From Collinsella sp. (lineage in GTDB: Bacteria; Actinomycetota; Coriobacteriia; Coriobacteriales; Coriobacteriaceae), in the NCBI GenBank assembly GCA_031295725.1, contig JAUMNV010000177.1, forward strand, positions 1 through 6,013: a stretch of DNA of 6,013 nucleotides, read 5' to 3'. Within the stretch, counting starts at the first letter, position 1, and each line of letters opens with the position of its first letter. This document shows positions 1-4,258 of the stretch, in pieces. The notes beneath the pieces are model-generated. The model worked only from the letters and a program-made list of their open reading frames with translations. It did no database searches and was not told where the DNA came from. The position numbers were made by a program, and so were the translations under genes.

Positions 1-26
1 AAAGGCCCCAACTTGCGTTGGAGCCT
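1..26 (-). terminator. Rho-independent terminator of tRNA-Ala
   Basis: Read on the minus strand, positions 26-17 and 12-3 form a 10-bp stem (AGGCTCCAAC with GTTGGGGCCT, one G-U pair) closed by a GCAA tetraloop. At least three T follow at positions 3-1, and the rest of the T-tract runs off the window edge. It lies 16 nt beyond the 3' end of the tRNA-Ala gene, so it probably ends that single-gene transcript. Confidence 0.85.
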
Positions 27-41
27 CATTCAATGCTCGGG

Positions 42-114
42 TGGAGACGAGGGGGATCGAACCCCTGACCTCTTGACTGCCAGTCAAGCGCTCTCCCAGC
101 TGAGCTACGCCCCC
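42..114 (-). tRNA. tRNA-Ala (anticodon GGC)
   Basis: The minus strand folds into a complete 73-nt cloverleaf. The acceptor stem is GGGGGCG/CGTCTCC with two G-U pairs, the D arm GCTC/GAGC, the anticodon arm CTTGA-CTGGCAG-TCAAG and the T arm AGGGG-TTCGATC-CCCCT, with discriminator A. The loop CTGGCAG places GGC at the anticodon, which reads alanine codons GCC/GCU. The genomic bases after the discriminator are CCC, so the 3' CCA is not encoded and must be added by the CCA-adding enzyme. It has its own promoter upstream and terminator downstream and appears monocistronic. Confidence 0.96.
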
Positions 115-126
115 GTGCGAAGAAGT

Positions 127-155
127 ACTATACGGGAACTCCCCCGCCGATGCAA
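127..155 (-). promoter_or_regulatory. Promoter of tRNA-Ala
   Basis: On the minus strand a -35 box TTGCAT (155-150) and a -10 box TATAGT (132-127) are separated by exactly 17 bp. Transcription would start near position 120, a few bases before the mature tRNA 5' end at 114. Spacing, box quality and position all fit a sigma70-type housekeeping promoter. Confidence 0.8.
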
Positions 156-436
156 GGACAATTTTGGAAAAACTTTCCGGAGGCGCGGGCGCCGCTGGGA
201 CGAGAGCGCGGCGCGGACTCGAGGGCAAGGGACCCGCGATGCCGGATCCGGCCCGCGGGGCGCGCCCCGCGGGCGGCGGCGCTGCCGCCGCCCTCCTCCC
301 CGGCGCCCCCAGGGCATCTCGGGTTCCGCCGCTCGCCGGTTTTCGCTTCCACCCCACGGGCCGCCATCCGCCCAACGACCATCCCGCCGGCGCCGGGCCC
401 ATTATCGGGGCCAATCGCGCTCCCGCCGACCCGGCG
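156..436. other. Gene-free, extremely GC-rich intergenic stretch
   Basis: I find no credible gene here. The open frames encode only low-complexity Arg/Pro/Ala/Gly strings, as expected when GC-rich DNA lacks stop codons by chance, and none has a convincing ribosome binding site or a recognisable domain. The longest plus-strand frame runs through the antisense of tRNA-Ala. The stretch contains the palindrome cluster at 241-293 and ends where the 162-bp inverted-repeat element begins. Confidence 0.6.
241..293. repeat. Cluster of perfect GC palindromes
   Basis: Three self-complementary blocks overlap. Positions 241-252 are a perfect 12-bp palindrome (GCCGGATCCGGC). Positions 251-274 are a perfect 24-bp palindrome centred on GCGC at 261-264. 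Positions 271-280 and 284-293 form a perfect 10-bp stem (GGGCGGCGGC/GCCGCCGCCC) around a GCT loop. The second and third share bases 271-274, so they are mutually exclusive folds. No T-tract follows on either strand, so ordinary intrinsic termination is not supported. A DNA-level structure, a protein site or compositional chance are all possible. Confidence 0.7.
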
Positions 437-598
437 ATTTCAAAACCATGCCGGTTTACGGGGCCAGGCCGGGAACCCCCGAGCATGCCGTAATCGGTAA
501 AATCAAAACAGCAGGTAGACGACTTGCGCATTCAGCGAAATGCAGGGTATGGACGGCCGGTCCGGGTCCAGCCCCGTAATCCGGCATGGTTTTGAAAT
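437..598. repeat. 162-bp element with 28-nt terminal inverted repeats
   Basis: Positions 437-464 and 571-598 are inverted copies matching at 27 of 28 bases (T at 455 is the only mismatch). Each arm begins ATTTCAAAACCATGCCGG and ends TTACGGGGC. Weaker complementarity continues a few bases inward (465-475 against 560-570). The 106-nt interior encodes nothing I recognise, but carries a partial third copy of the arm motif (CCGTAATC-GG near 488-497). I see no target-site duplication (GGCG on the left, GATA on the right). It could be a MITE-like or REP/BIME-like intergenic repeat, a structured RNA, or an attenuator at the 3' end of the nuclease-like gene. The terminal repeats are certain; the interpretation is open. 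Confidence 0.75.
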
Positions 599-650
599 GA
601 TACTAATTCACTAGCAGGAAAACTAGGTCGTTCTAGCGCCTTGTCGCCGG

Positions 651-1808
651 CTAATTTCCGAGTTCCAACCAGTTGCACAGAACATTTGCTCGCAGTCGCG
701 TCTCGGCGCGCTTCATTGCCTCGGATTTGGCTTTATATCGAATCCCCAAACGACTGCAGACGCTTTTGACTATGGCGTCTAGCTGTTTTTTGTCGTTAAG
801 CATATCGTGGGTTACCAGGAACACATCGAAACCCATGCTCTGGAGCGCAGTCATGCGCTCCGCATCTTGGTCAAGTACCGCGCCTGACCCATGGATGACC
901 TCACCTTGGATTTCGATAATTGCTGCCTTCATTAGGATTGGGTTTACAATCACGATGTCACCGTAGCAAACCTTTTGACCTGCGATGCTTTGGGCTTCCT
1001 CGGATAGAGGGGTTAAATCGTTGAGGTATACGTATCTGAATCCTGAACCACCTAGACGTCGAGAACGACTTAGAAGCAGGACCCCCGCGACCTCGAGCGG
1101 AGACGCAGCAATGCCGATAACCTGCTGAGCGGCATCATAAAACTGCTTTCCCCACATTTGACTTTTGACCTTTTCGGCGAATCGATGCAAGTCGCTCAGT
1201 TCGATGAGTGGCTTTCTCATCCAAAGCGAAGTACCTTTGAGTTTCGTAACCTCTCTTCCATCCTCGCGATTGTTCGTTTGGCCTTCATTTGCTGGGACCT
1301 TTACGGTTGTGCGGGCATAAACTTGTTTCCAAGGAATCTCGTCTTCGCCTTCTCCAAGTTCGAACAGATCCTGCGTGCTGGAATTGCGATTCTCCTTTAA
1401 CGCGATTTTTAACTGCATTTCGACAGCGGGGGTCGGCTCGAAAACAGAAAACCAGCCGCAAAGTTCGTACATAGCCAGTACGAGATCTATTTGGGACACA
1501 AAGCGTGTCATAGTAAATAACGTGTTAAGCGGATTGGTGACGCTAAAGCCTAAATGAGTGTCGGTTGTTGTGCCGGTATCCGAAGCCCCTTCCCAGCGAA
1601 TAGTGGAGCGCAATCCCGAGTGGTGATTACAACAACCTGGCGAAGCAACAGCGATAATCGGGGTCTTGAGGACATCGGTTACGAAAGGGGCTTGGGATAG
1701 GGCCCGCCAGCCGTCATCGGAGCTGGGTAGGCGCGGGTAGAGGTCATGCACCTGCGGTGGGCAGCGCCAGTAGCGGAATGCGGTGTTTGCGCAGACGATT
1801 TCGTCCAT
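651..1808 (-). CDS. Putative AbiEi/DUF559-like PD-(D/E)XK-fold protein
   Basis: This encodes 385 residues from the ATG at 1808, chosen because AGGGGAGG (1820-1813) lies 4 nt upstream; the 69 in-frame codons before it have no such support. The N-terminal half (MDEIVCANTAFRYWRCPP, then VASPGCC at 54-60 and MYELCGWFS at 113-121) resembles coriobacterial proteins annotated as AbiEi-family or DUF559-containing. The C-terminal half has SPLEV (236-240), GGSGF (253-257) and a Vsr/DUF559-like core: GDIVI with D284, IIEIQG with E299 and Q301, then DQDAERM (313-319) before a hydrophobic strand FDVFLVT. That order fits a PD-(D/E)XK nuclease fold with ExQ in place of ExK, so activity is uncertain. An acidic, low-complexity segment (about 140-190) separates the halves. 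No partner toxin gene is adjacent. The family is from memory; fold and role are inference. Confidence 0.75.
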   Translation of the reverse strand: MDEIVCANTAFRYWRCPPQVHDLYPRLPSSDDGWRALSQAPFVTDVLKTPIIAVASPGCCNHHSGLRSTIRWEGASDTGTTTDTHLGFSVTNPLNTLFTMTRFVSQIDLVLAMYELCGWFSVFEPTPAVEMQLKIALKENRNSSTQDLFELGEGEDEIPWKQVYARTTVKVPANEGQTNNREDGREVTKLKGTSLWMRKPLIELSDLHRFAEKVKSQMWGKQFYDAAQQVIGIAASPLEVAGVLLLSRSRRLGGSGFRYVYLNDLTPLSEEAQSIAGQKVCYGDIVIVNPILMKAAIIEIQGEVIHGSGAVLDQDAERMTALQSMGFDVFLVTHDMLNDKKQLDAIVKSVCSRLGIRYKAKSEAMKRAETRLRANVLCNWLELGN

Positions 1809-2045
1809 GTGGCCTCCCCTGGTTTCGACCGTAGGCCGTGCGGATTGCGGGCATGGCCGATTATCTACCGGGGCATCATGCGGGTAAGTACGGGAAGCAA
1901 ACCAAATGCTGACAAAAGCATGCCGAGTTCCGCCGAAAAACCGTCGTGTGATAGAAAACCGCTGGAAGGAGCTTTGGGCATGTGGTCCCTGTCTCCACAT
2001 TTGCGCGCGGATCACATGGGGAATTCAATGAAAATACGCATGCGT
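1809..2045 (-). other. Long 5' leader of the nuclease-like gene
   Basis: If the promoter at 2046-2075 is right, the transcript has a leader of about 230 nt before the ATG. I see no gene in it. It contains a 6-bp inverted repeat (ATGTGG/CCACAT, 1980-1985 and 1995-2000, 9-nt loop), the 10-bp palindrome at 2036-2045, and the SD at 1813-1820. A plus-strand frame begins at the ATG at 1980 behind GGAAGGAG, but it runs into the antisense of the terminator and of tRNA-Val, so I do not call it. No known riboswitch is recognised. Confidence 0.35.
2036..2045. promoter_or_regulatory. 10-bp palindrome at candidate start site
   Basis: ACGCATGCGT is a perfect palindrome. Symmetry resumes after one mismatch (AA at 2033-2034 against TT at 2047-2048). 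It sits just downstream of the candidate -10 box, where a repressor would block initiation. It is an operator candidate on position and symmetry alone, and no regulator gene lies nearby. Confidence 0.3.
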
Positions 2046-2075
2046 TTTATACAAAACATGCAATGGCGTCAGCAA
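2046..2075 (-). promoter_or_regulatory. Candidate promoter of the nuclease-like gene
   Basis: On the minus strand, TTGCTG (2075-2070) and TATAAA (2051-2046) are separated by 18 bp, in an AT-rich stretch between the tRNA-Val terminator and the gene. It is the best sigma70-like pair I found upstream of the ATG at 1808. The distance to the gene makes it tentative. Confidence 0.4.
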
Positions 2076-2099
2076 AAAGGGTGCGAAAAAAATGACGCC
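2065..2099. repeat. 7-bp inverted repeat flanking an A-rich core
   Basis: GGCGTCA (2065-2071) and TGACGCC (2093-2099) are perfect inverted copies around 21 nt containing A5 and A7 runs. A related half, GGTGTCA, recurs at 2134-2140. The left arm overlaps the candidate -35 box by two bases, so it could be a regulator site or a weak secondary terminator downstream of tRNA-Val. Confidence 0.4.
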
Positions 2100-2139
2100 T
2101 TATACGACTACGATTCGTTTTGGAATCACCCTTGGTGTC

Positions 2140-2176
2140 AAAAAGAAAAAGGCCAGAGGCTTAACACCTCTGACCT
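2140..2176 (-). terminator. Rho-independent terminator of tRNA-Val
   Basis: On the minus strand, positions 2176-2167 and 2159-2150 form a 10-bp stem (AGGTCAGAGG with CCTCTGGCCT, one G-U pair) around a 7-nt loop. The last stem base leads straight into TTTTTCTTTTT. It begins 10 nt after the tRNA 3' CCA and is a textbook intrinsic terminator, which isolates the tRNA from the gene further downstream. Confidence 0.93.
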
Positions 2177-2186
2177 GTACTTTAGA

Positions 2187-2261
2187 TGGTGGGCGATACA
2201 AGATTCGAACTTGTGACCCCATCCGTGTGAAGGATATGCTCTACCCCTGAGCCAATCGCCC
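2187..2261 (-). tRNA. tRNA-Val (anticodon CAC)
   Basis: The minus strand gives a 75-nt tRNA including an encoded CCA. The acceptor stem is GGGCGAT/ATCGCCC, the D arm GCTC/GAGC, the anticodon arm TATCC-TTCACAC-GGATG (outermost pair a T-G wobble) and the T arm ACAAG-TTCGAAT-CTTGT, with discriminator A. The loop TTCACAC puts CAC at the anticodon, reading valine codon GUG. In contrast to the tRNA-Ala of this window, CCA is encoded. It has its own promoter and terminator. No second copy of its 3' end is visible in the window, so there is no evidence that it served as an attachment site here. Confidence 0.95.
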
Positions 2262-2281
2262 GTCGCCTTTCGGCAAAAGAG

Positions 2282-2311
2282 ATACTAACATAGCCGTGCG
2301 TGGTTTACCAA
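2282..2311 (-). promoter_or_regulatory. Promoter of tRNA-Val
   Basis: On the minus strand, TTGGTA (2311-2306) and TAGTAT (2287-2282) are 18 bp apart, and a TGT immediately before the -10 gives an extended -10 element. The start would fall near 2275, about 14 nt before the mature tRNA. Confidence 0.65.
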
Positions 2312-2399
2312 GAACTTTTTGCTTCCGATTTTAAATTCGCGGGCGCAAACCGCGCCACAGCAATCAGGGCAGCCGACAAACCCGCAGCTAAACCACCAT
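2312..2399. other. Short intergenic spacer
   Basis: No gene is supported. A 5-bp hairpin (GGCGC/GCGCC at 2342-2346 and 2352-2356, loop AAACC) lies downstream of the DUF3825 stop on the minus strand but lacks a T-tract, so it is at best a weak terminator. An Ala/Gly-rich open stretch on the minus strand has no start codon of any quality. Confidence 0.3.
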
Positions 2400-3209
2400 T
2401 TATCGCTTAATCCACGACGTTTCGGGTCGGCAGATAAGTCGCGCGTTGTTGTAGGCCATGTCGAGCGTGAGGCAGGTGCGCGCGGCGTAGAAACCGTCCT
2501 CGCGTTGGATGGTCAGCGCCAGCTCGGGCTTGTCGCCGGTCAGGCACAGCGGTAGGAGTAGCTGGATCCGGCCGCCGTAGAACTGCGGCACCGCGAGTGT
2601 ATAGTTGGCTGCGGCGCGGCGGGCGGCTTCGACGACGGCTCCCTCAAAGGCACGGCGCAGCAGCAGCGAGTTGCCCTCCCCCATCAGGCTGGCGGGGATG
2701 CGCGTAAGGTTCTCCTCGTCGCCCAGAATGTGGTCGATGTTGGAGCGGATGGGCAGTCGGTAGTCATAGACCAGCTCGGAGGGGTCCTCGGCAAAGCGCA
2801 CGCGGCACGGCAGGTACTCAAACGAGACCAGCATGGGGTCGCTCTCCTTAAAGAAGCCCTTCAAAAACCAGCGCTGGCGCGCGTCGGGCTTGGTGTTGGG
2901 CTCAAACAGGCCGTAGATGGTCTCGTAGCGGCGCGTGTACAGGCCGGTGTTGAATAGGCAACGGTCGTCGTCGAACACCAGCGGTAAGTTGGACGGGGCG
3001 GTCTGGTCCACGTCACGCTCGGTCAAGAACACCGCGCGGCTAAATGAGAACGACAGGTAGTTTATGAGGATGCGGTTGCCGGGACCCCAGTCCTCGGGGT
3101 CGGCGAGGTCGACCAGGCGGTCGTAGCAGGGCTCGGGGCAAAACGCGAAGTCGTACACATTGCTGCACAGGGTGCTTGGGATCTCCATGTGGCGTCCATT
3201 CCATTTCAT
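2400..3209 (-). CDS. DUF3825 domain protein, possibly 5'-truncated
   Basis: This encodes 269 residues that cover essentially one DUF3825 domain. Visible family signatures, in order, are YDFAFCPE (19-26), DPEDW (37-41), FNTGL (86-90), LVYDY (146-150), NIDH (157-160), ANYTLAVPQFY (201-211), IQLLLPLCL (215-223) and TCLTLDMAYNNAR (245-257). The domain has no established biochemical function that I know of; I recall it as the C-terminal part of longer proteins, sometimes with OST-HTH/LOTUS domains, suggesting an RNA link. Neither the ATG at 3209 nor the alternative at 3188 has a Shine-Dalgarno sequence. The upstream in-frame region still reads like protein, interrupted by a TAA at 3236-3234, so the annotated start may be an artefact of a broken gene. 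Family assignment is confident; intactness is not. Composition is GC-rich, unlike the genes on its right. Confidence 0.88.
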   Translation of the reverse strand: MKWNGRHMEIPSTLCSNVYDFAFCPEPCYDRLVDLADPEDWGPGNRILINYLSFSFSRAVFLTERDVDQTAPSNLPLVFDDDRCLFNTGLYTRRYETIYGLFEPNTKPDARQRWFLKGFFKESDPMLVSFEYLPCRVRFAEDPSELVYDYRLPIRSNIDHILGDEENLTRIPASLMGEGNSLLLRRAFEGAVVEAARRAAANYTLAVPQFYGGRIQLLLPLCLTGDKPELALTIQREDGFYAARTCLTLDMAYNNARLICRPETSWIKR

Positions 3210-3233
3210 AGTTAGAGTTTGGATGCTTAGATT

Positions 3234-3493
3234 TTATACGTGCGACGCACCGTCGAGACACACAACGCAATTGCGGCGCAGCTCGTCGGCGAGTTCTGCT
3301 CGCGTGCGGTTTCCGGAAACAAGGTCCTGGATCCAGGCGTAGTGCTGGTTGTCTTTGGGTTCCGGGCTATCGGAAAGTACGATTGGAGCACTAGCGGCGT
3401 AACAGGAAGGTCCCGCCCGTCAACATCGGCAATCATGAGTTGACAAGCGTAATCATGGTTCAATTGCGGTTTAGCAATAGAATGTCAGGGAAT
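3234..3493 (-). pseudogene. Decayed coding remnant upstream of DUF3825 gene
   Basis: Two minus-strand frames look protein-like. Frame A, open from 3493, reads YACQLMIADVDGRDLPVTPLVL up to about 3400 (quoted residues split: YACQLMIADVD then GRDLPVTPLVL). Frame B, open from 3419, reads HYAWIQDLVSGNRTRAELAD and then ELRRNCVVCLDGASHV before TAA at 3236-3234. Frame B has mostly C/G third positions and no usable start codon. It is in the same frame as the DUF3825 gene, with only that TAA and nine codons between. A simple reading is one older gene damaged by a frameshift around 3390-3420 and by one nonsense change (for example TAT/TAC to TAA). Its 5' end overlaps the DUF4160 gene's end, suggesting a junction. 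I do not recognise the domain. Confidence 0.4.
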
Positions 3494-3749
3494 CATCACC
3501 AAAGGTTTCGCGCCACTTGTCACAAATGTATCGATGGTTCATGGTGATTAGTTTTGAAAGATCCCTGAGATCCTTAGCCGGAATCTTGCTCTCGTTGTTC
3601 GCAAGTGTGCATCCGCCATTTTTAGTGAGCCAAAACTTAGTCGAGTTAGCAGCCGCCCTCTTTACCCCTACATGGATGTGAACGGGTTCTCCGTTTTCCG
3701 CGATCCAAAAGAACAGAACATACTGTCCAAAAACAAGAATTCGAGGCAT
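3471..3749 (-). CDS. DUF4160 domain protein (toxin-like partner)
   Basis: This small 92-residue protein matches DUF4160 in size and layout. It starts MPRI with an aromatic/hydrophobic strand (FGQYVLFFW, 7-15), then the hallmark PVHIHV (22-27, H24 and H26), a short strand with KFWL (38-41), and a C-terminal helix with W79 (DKWRETF). DUF4160 genes typically occur in two-gene, toxin-antitoxin-like cassettes, often beside DUF2442; the biochemical activity is not established to my knowledge. The ATG at 3749-3747 overlaps the TAA of the upstream gene as TAATG, and GGTGG lies 4 nt before it, so translation is probably coupled. A cysteine-ending tail (SLTFYC) closes the protein. It is AT-richer than the DUF3825 gene downstream. 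Confidence 0.85.
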   Translation of the reverse strand: MPRILVFGQYVLFFWIAENGEPVHIHVGVKRAAANSTKFWLTKNGGCTLANNESKIPAKDLRDLSKLITMNHRYICDKWRETFGDDSLTFYC

Positions 3750-4015
3750 TATGCCACCGCCGGTCCAGCTTTTTGCCGTTCTGCAAGCTCGAAGATAAAC
3801 GGAGCGTTTGATCTAACGAACTCGGTCAAAAAATCCAGTTCGTCAGTAGAAAATCCTTCGACGTTAAACCATTTGACCGCAGGTAGAAAGCATTCTGCAT
3901 GGTCAAAACCAAAATCAACCGGGCGCTCGACGGCTACGCGAACGGTCCCGTCGTCTCGTGTTTCTGAGTAGGCAAACTGAGTGCCGTCATCTAGCTGAAC
4001 ATAGCTCCAAAGCAT
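3749..4015 (-). CDS. Small acidic partner of DUF4160 (putative antitoxin)
   Basis: This encodes 88 residues from the ATG at 4015, preferred over the start 17 codons upstream because AAGGAGG (4027-4021) sits 5 nt before it. The protein starts MLWSYVQLDDG, then shows VAVERPVDFGFDHAECFLP (27-45), KWFNVEGFS (48-56) and an acidic helix ending ELAERQK. The 'ERP...C.LP..KW.N.EGFS' pattern recalls small proteins I have seen encoded beside DUF4160 genes, but I cannot name a family. First position, acidity, operator-like repeat in the promoter and TAATG coupling to DUF4160 fit an antitoxin or accessory role. That role is inferred from context only. Confidence 0.75.
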   Translation of the reverse strand: MLWSYVQLDDGTQFAYSETRDDGTVRVAVERPVDFGFDHAECFLPAVKWFNVEGFSTDELDFLTEFVRSNAPFIFELAERQKAGPAVA

Positions 4016-4030
4016 TGCTGCCTCCTTAGT

Positions 4031-4050
4031 GTTTATATCCAAGTATAAAC
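4031..4050. promoter_or_regulatory. Operator-like inverted repeat before cassette
   Basis: GTTTATA and TATAAAC are perfect 7-bp inverted copies around a 6-nt centre. On the minus strand the repeat contains a -10-like TATACT (4047-4042), 26 nt before the ATG and just upstream of the strong SD. I see no good -35 at 16-18 bp. Position and symmetry fit autorepression by the cassette's own protein, as in many toxin-antitoxin operons; this is inference. Confidence 0.55.
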
Positions 4051-4174
4051 AGCCGCTTGGATGCAACGTGATGCGAATTGAATTATTCCCATAAGACCTG
4101 AACTGCTGATTATTTGTATTACTGAGATTTGAACCACCTCACACTTCAGTGTCTTTTTGGCATGGAAAACCGTC

Positions 4175-4202
4175 ATTGTGCGAAAGTCGGACTTTATGTC
4201 AA
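4175..4202 (-). promoter_or_regulatory. Candidate upstream promoter with spacer palindrome
   Basis: On the minus strand a consensus -35, TTGACA (4202-4197), is followed after 16 bp by CACAAT (4180-4175). The spacer is largely one palindrome, AAAGTC-G-GACTTT (4183-4195), and a second one, ACACTTCAGTGT (4141-4152), lies downstream. Transcription would start near 4168, leaving a leader of about 150 nt before the putative antitoxin. The -10 is weak, so this is tentative. Confidence 0.4.
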
Positions 4203-4214
4203 GGATCGTCTTCA

Positions 4215-4258
4215 GATTCAAGCGCTCGCATGCTTAACTACTTGCAGGCGCTTGAATC
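4215..4258. repeat. Perfect 11-bp inverted repeat after HEPN gene
   Basis: GATTCAAGCGC (4215-4225) and GCGCTTGAATC (4248-4258) are perfect inverted copies around 22 nt, with a small inner GCA/TGC pairing. The right arm directly abuts the TAG stop codon (4261-4259) of the minus-strand HEPN frame. No T-tract follows on either strand, so it is not a standard terminator. It may act as a 3'-end stabilising hairpin, a regulator site or an element boundary. Confidence 0.65.

Noticed and set aside
105..382. Two minus-strand frames in the GC-rich spacer
   Set aside because: Low-complexity Arg/Gly/Pro composition, overlap with the tRNA-Ala promoter and the palindrome cluster, and no recognisable domain.
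13..579. Long plus-strand open frame starting across tRNA-Ala
   Set aside because: Its start translates the antisense of tRNA-Ala (the GDRTPDLLTASQALSQLSYAP-type string typical of such artefacts), and the rest is Arg/Pro-rich low complexity with no SD.
623..636. CTAG-AACGAC-CTAG-TTTT as a terminator for the nuclease-like gene
   Set aside because: A 4-bp stem with a 6-nt loop is too weak for intrinsic termination.
1746..2216. Plus-strand frame of 156 codons, including an ATG at 1980 behind GGAAGGAG
   Set aside because: It is antisense to the real minus-strand gene at its 5' end and ends inside the antisense of the tRNA-Val terminator and tRNA (AIQDSNL string). The SD-like match alone is not enough.
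2187..2261. tRNA-Val as an integration site for the neighbouring genes
   Set aside because: No second copy of the tRNA 3' end and no integrase gene are visible in the window.
2319..2402. Ala/Gly/Leu-rich minus-strand stretch resembling a membrane segment after the DUF3825 stop
   Set aside because: It has no credible start codon or SD, is only about 30 codons long, and such composition is expected by chance in GC-rich DNA.
3240..3443. Plus-strand frame opposite the DUF3825 upstream region
   Set aside because: The minus-strand frames in the same place read as more protein-like with GC-rich third positions, and the plus-strand frame has no SD.
4033..4221. Minus-strand frame of 62 codons upstream of the putative antitoxin
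   Set aside because: It starts at TTG inside the inverted repeat, ends inside the operator-like repeat, has no SD and matches nothing I recognise.
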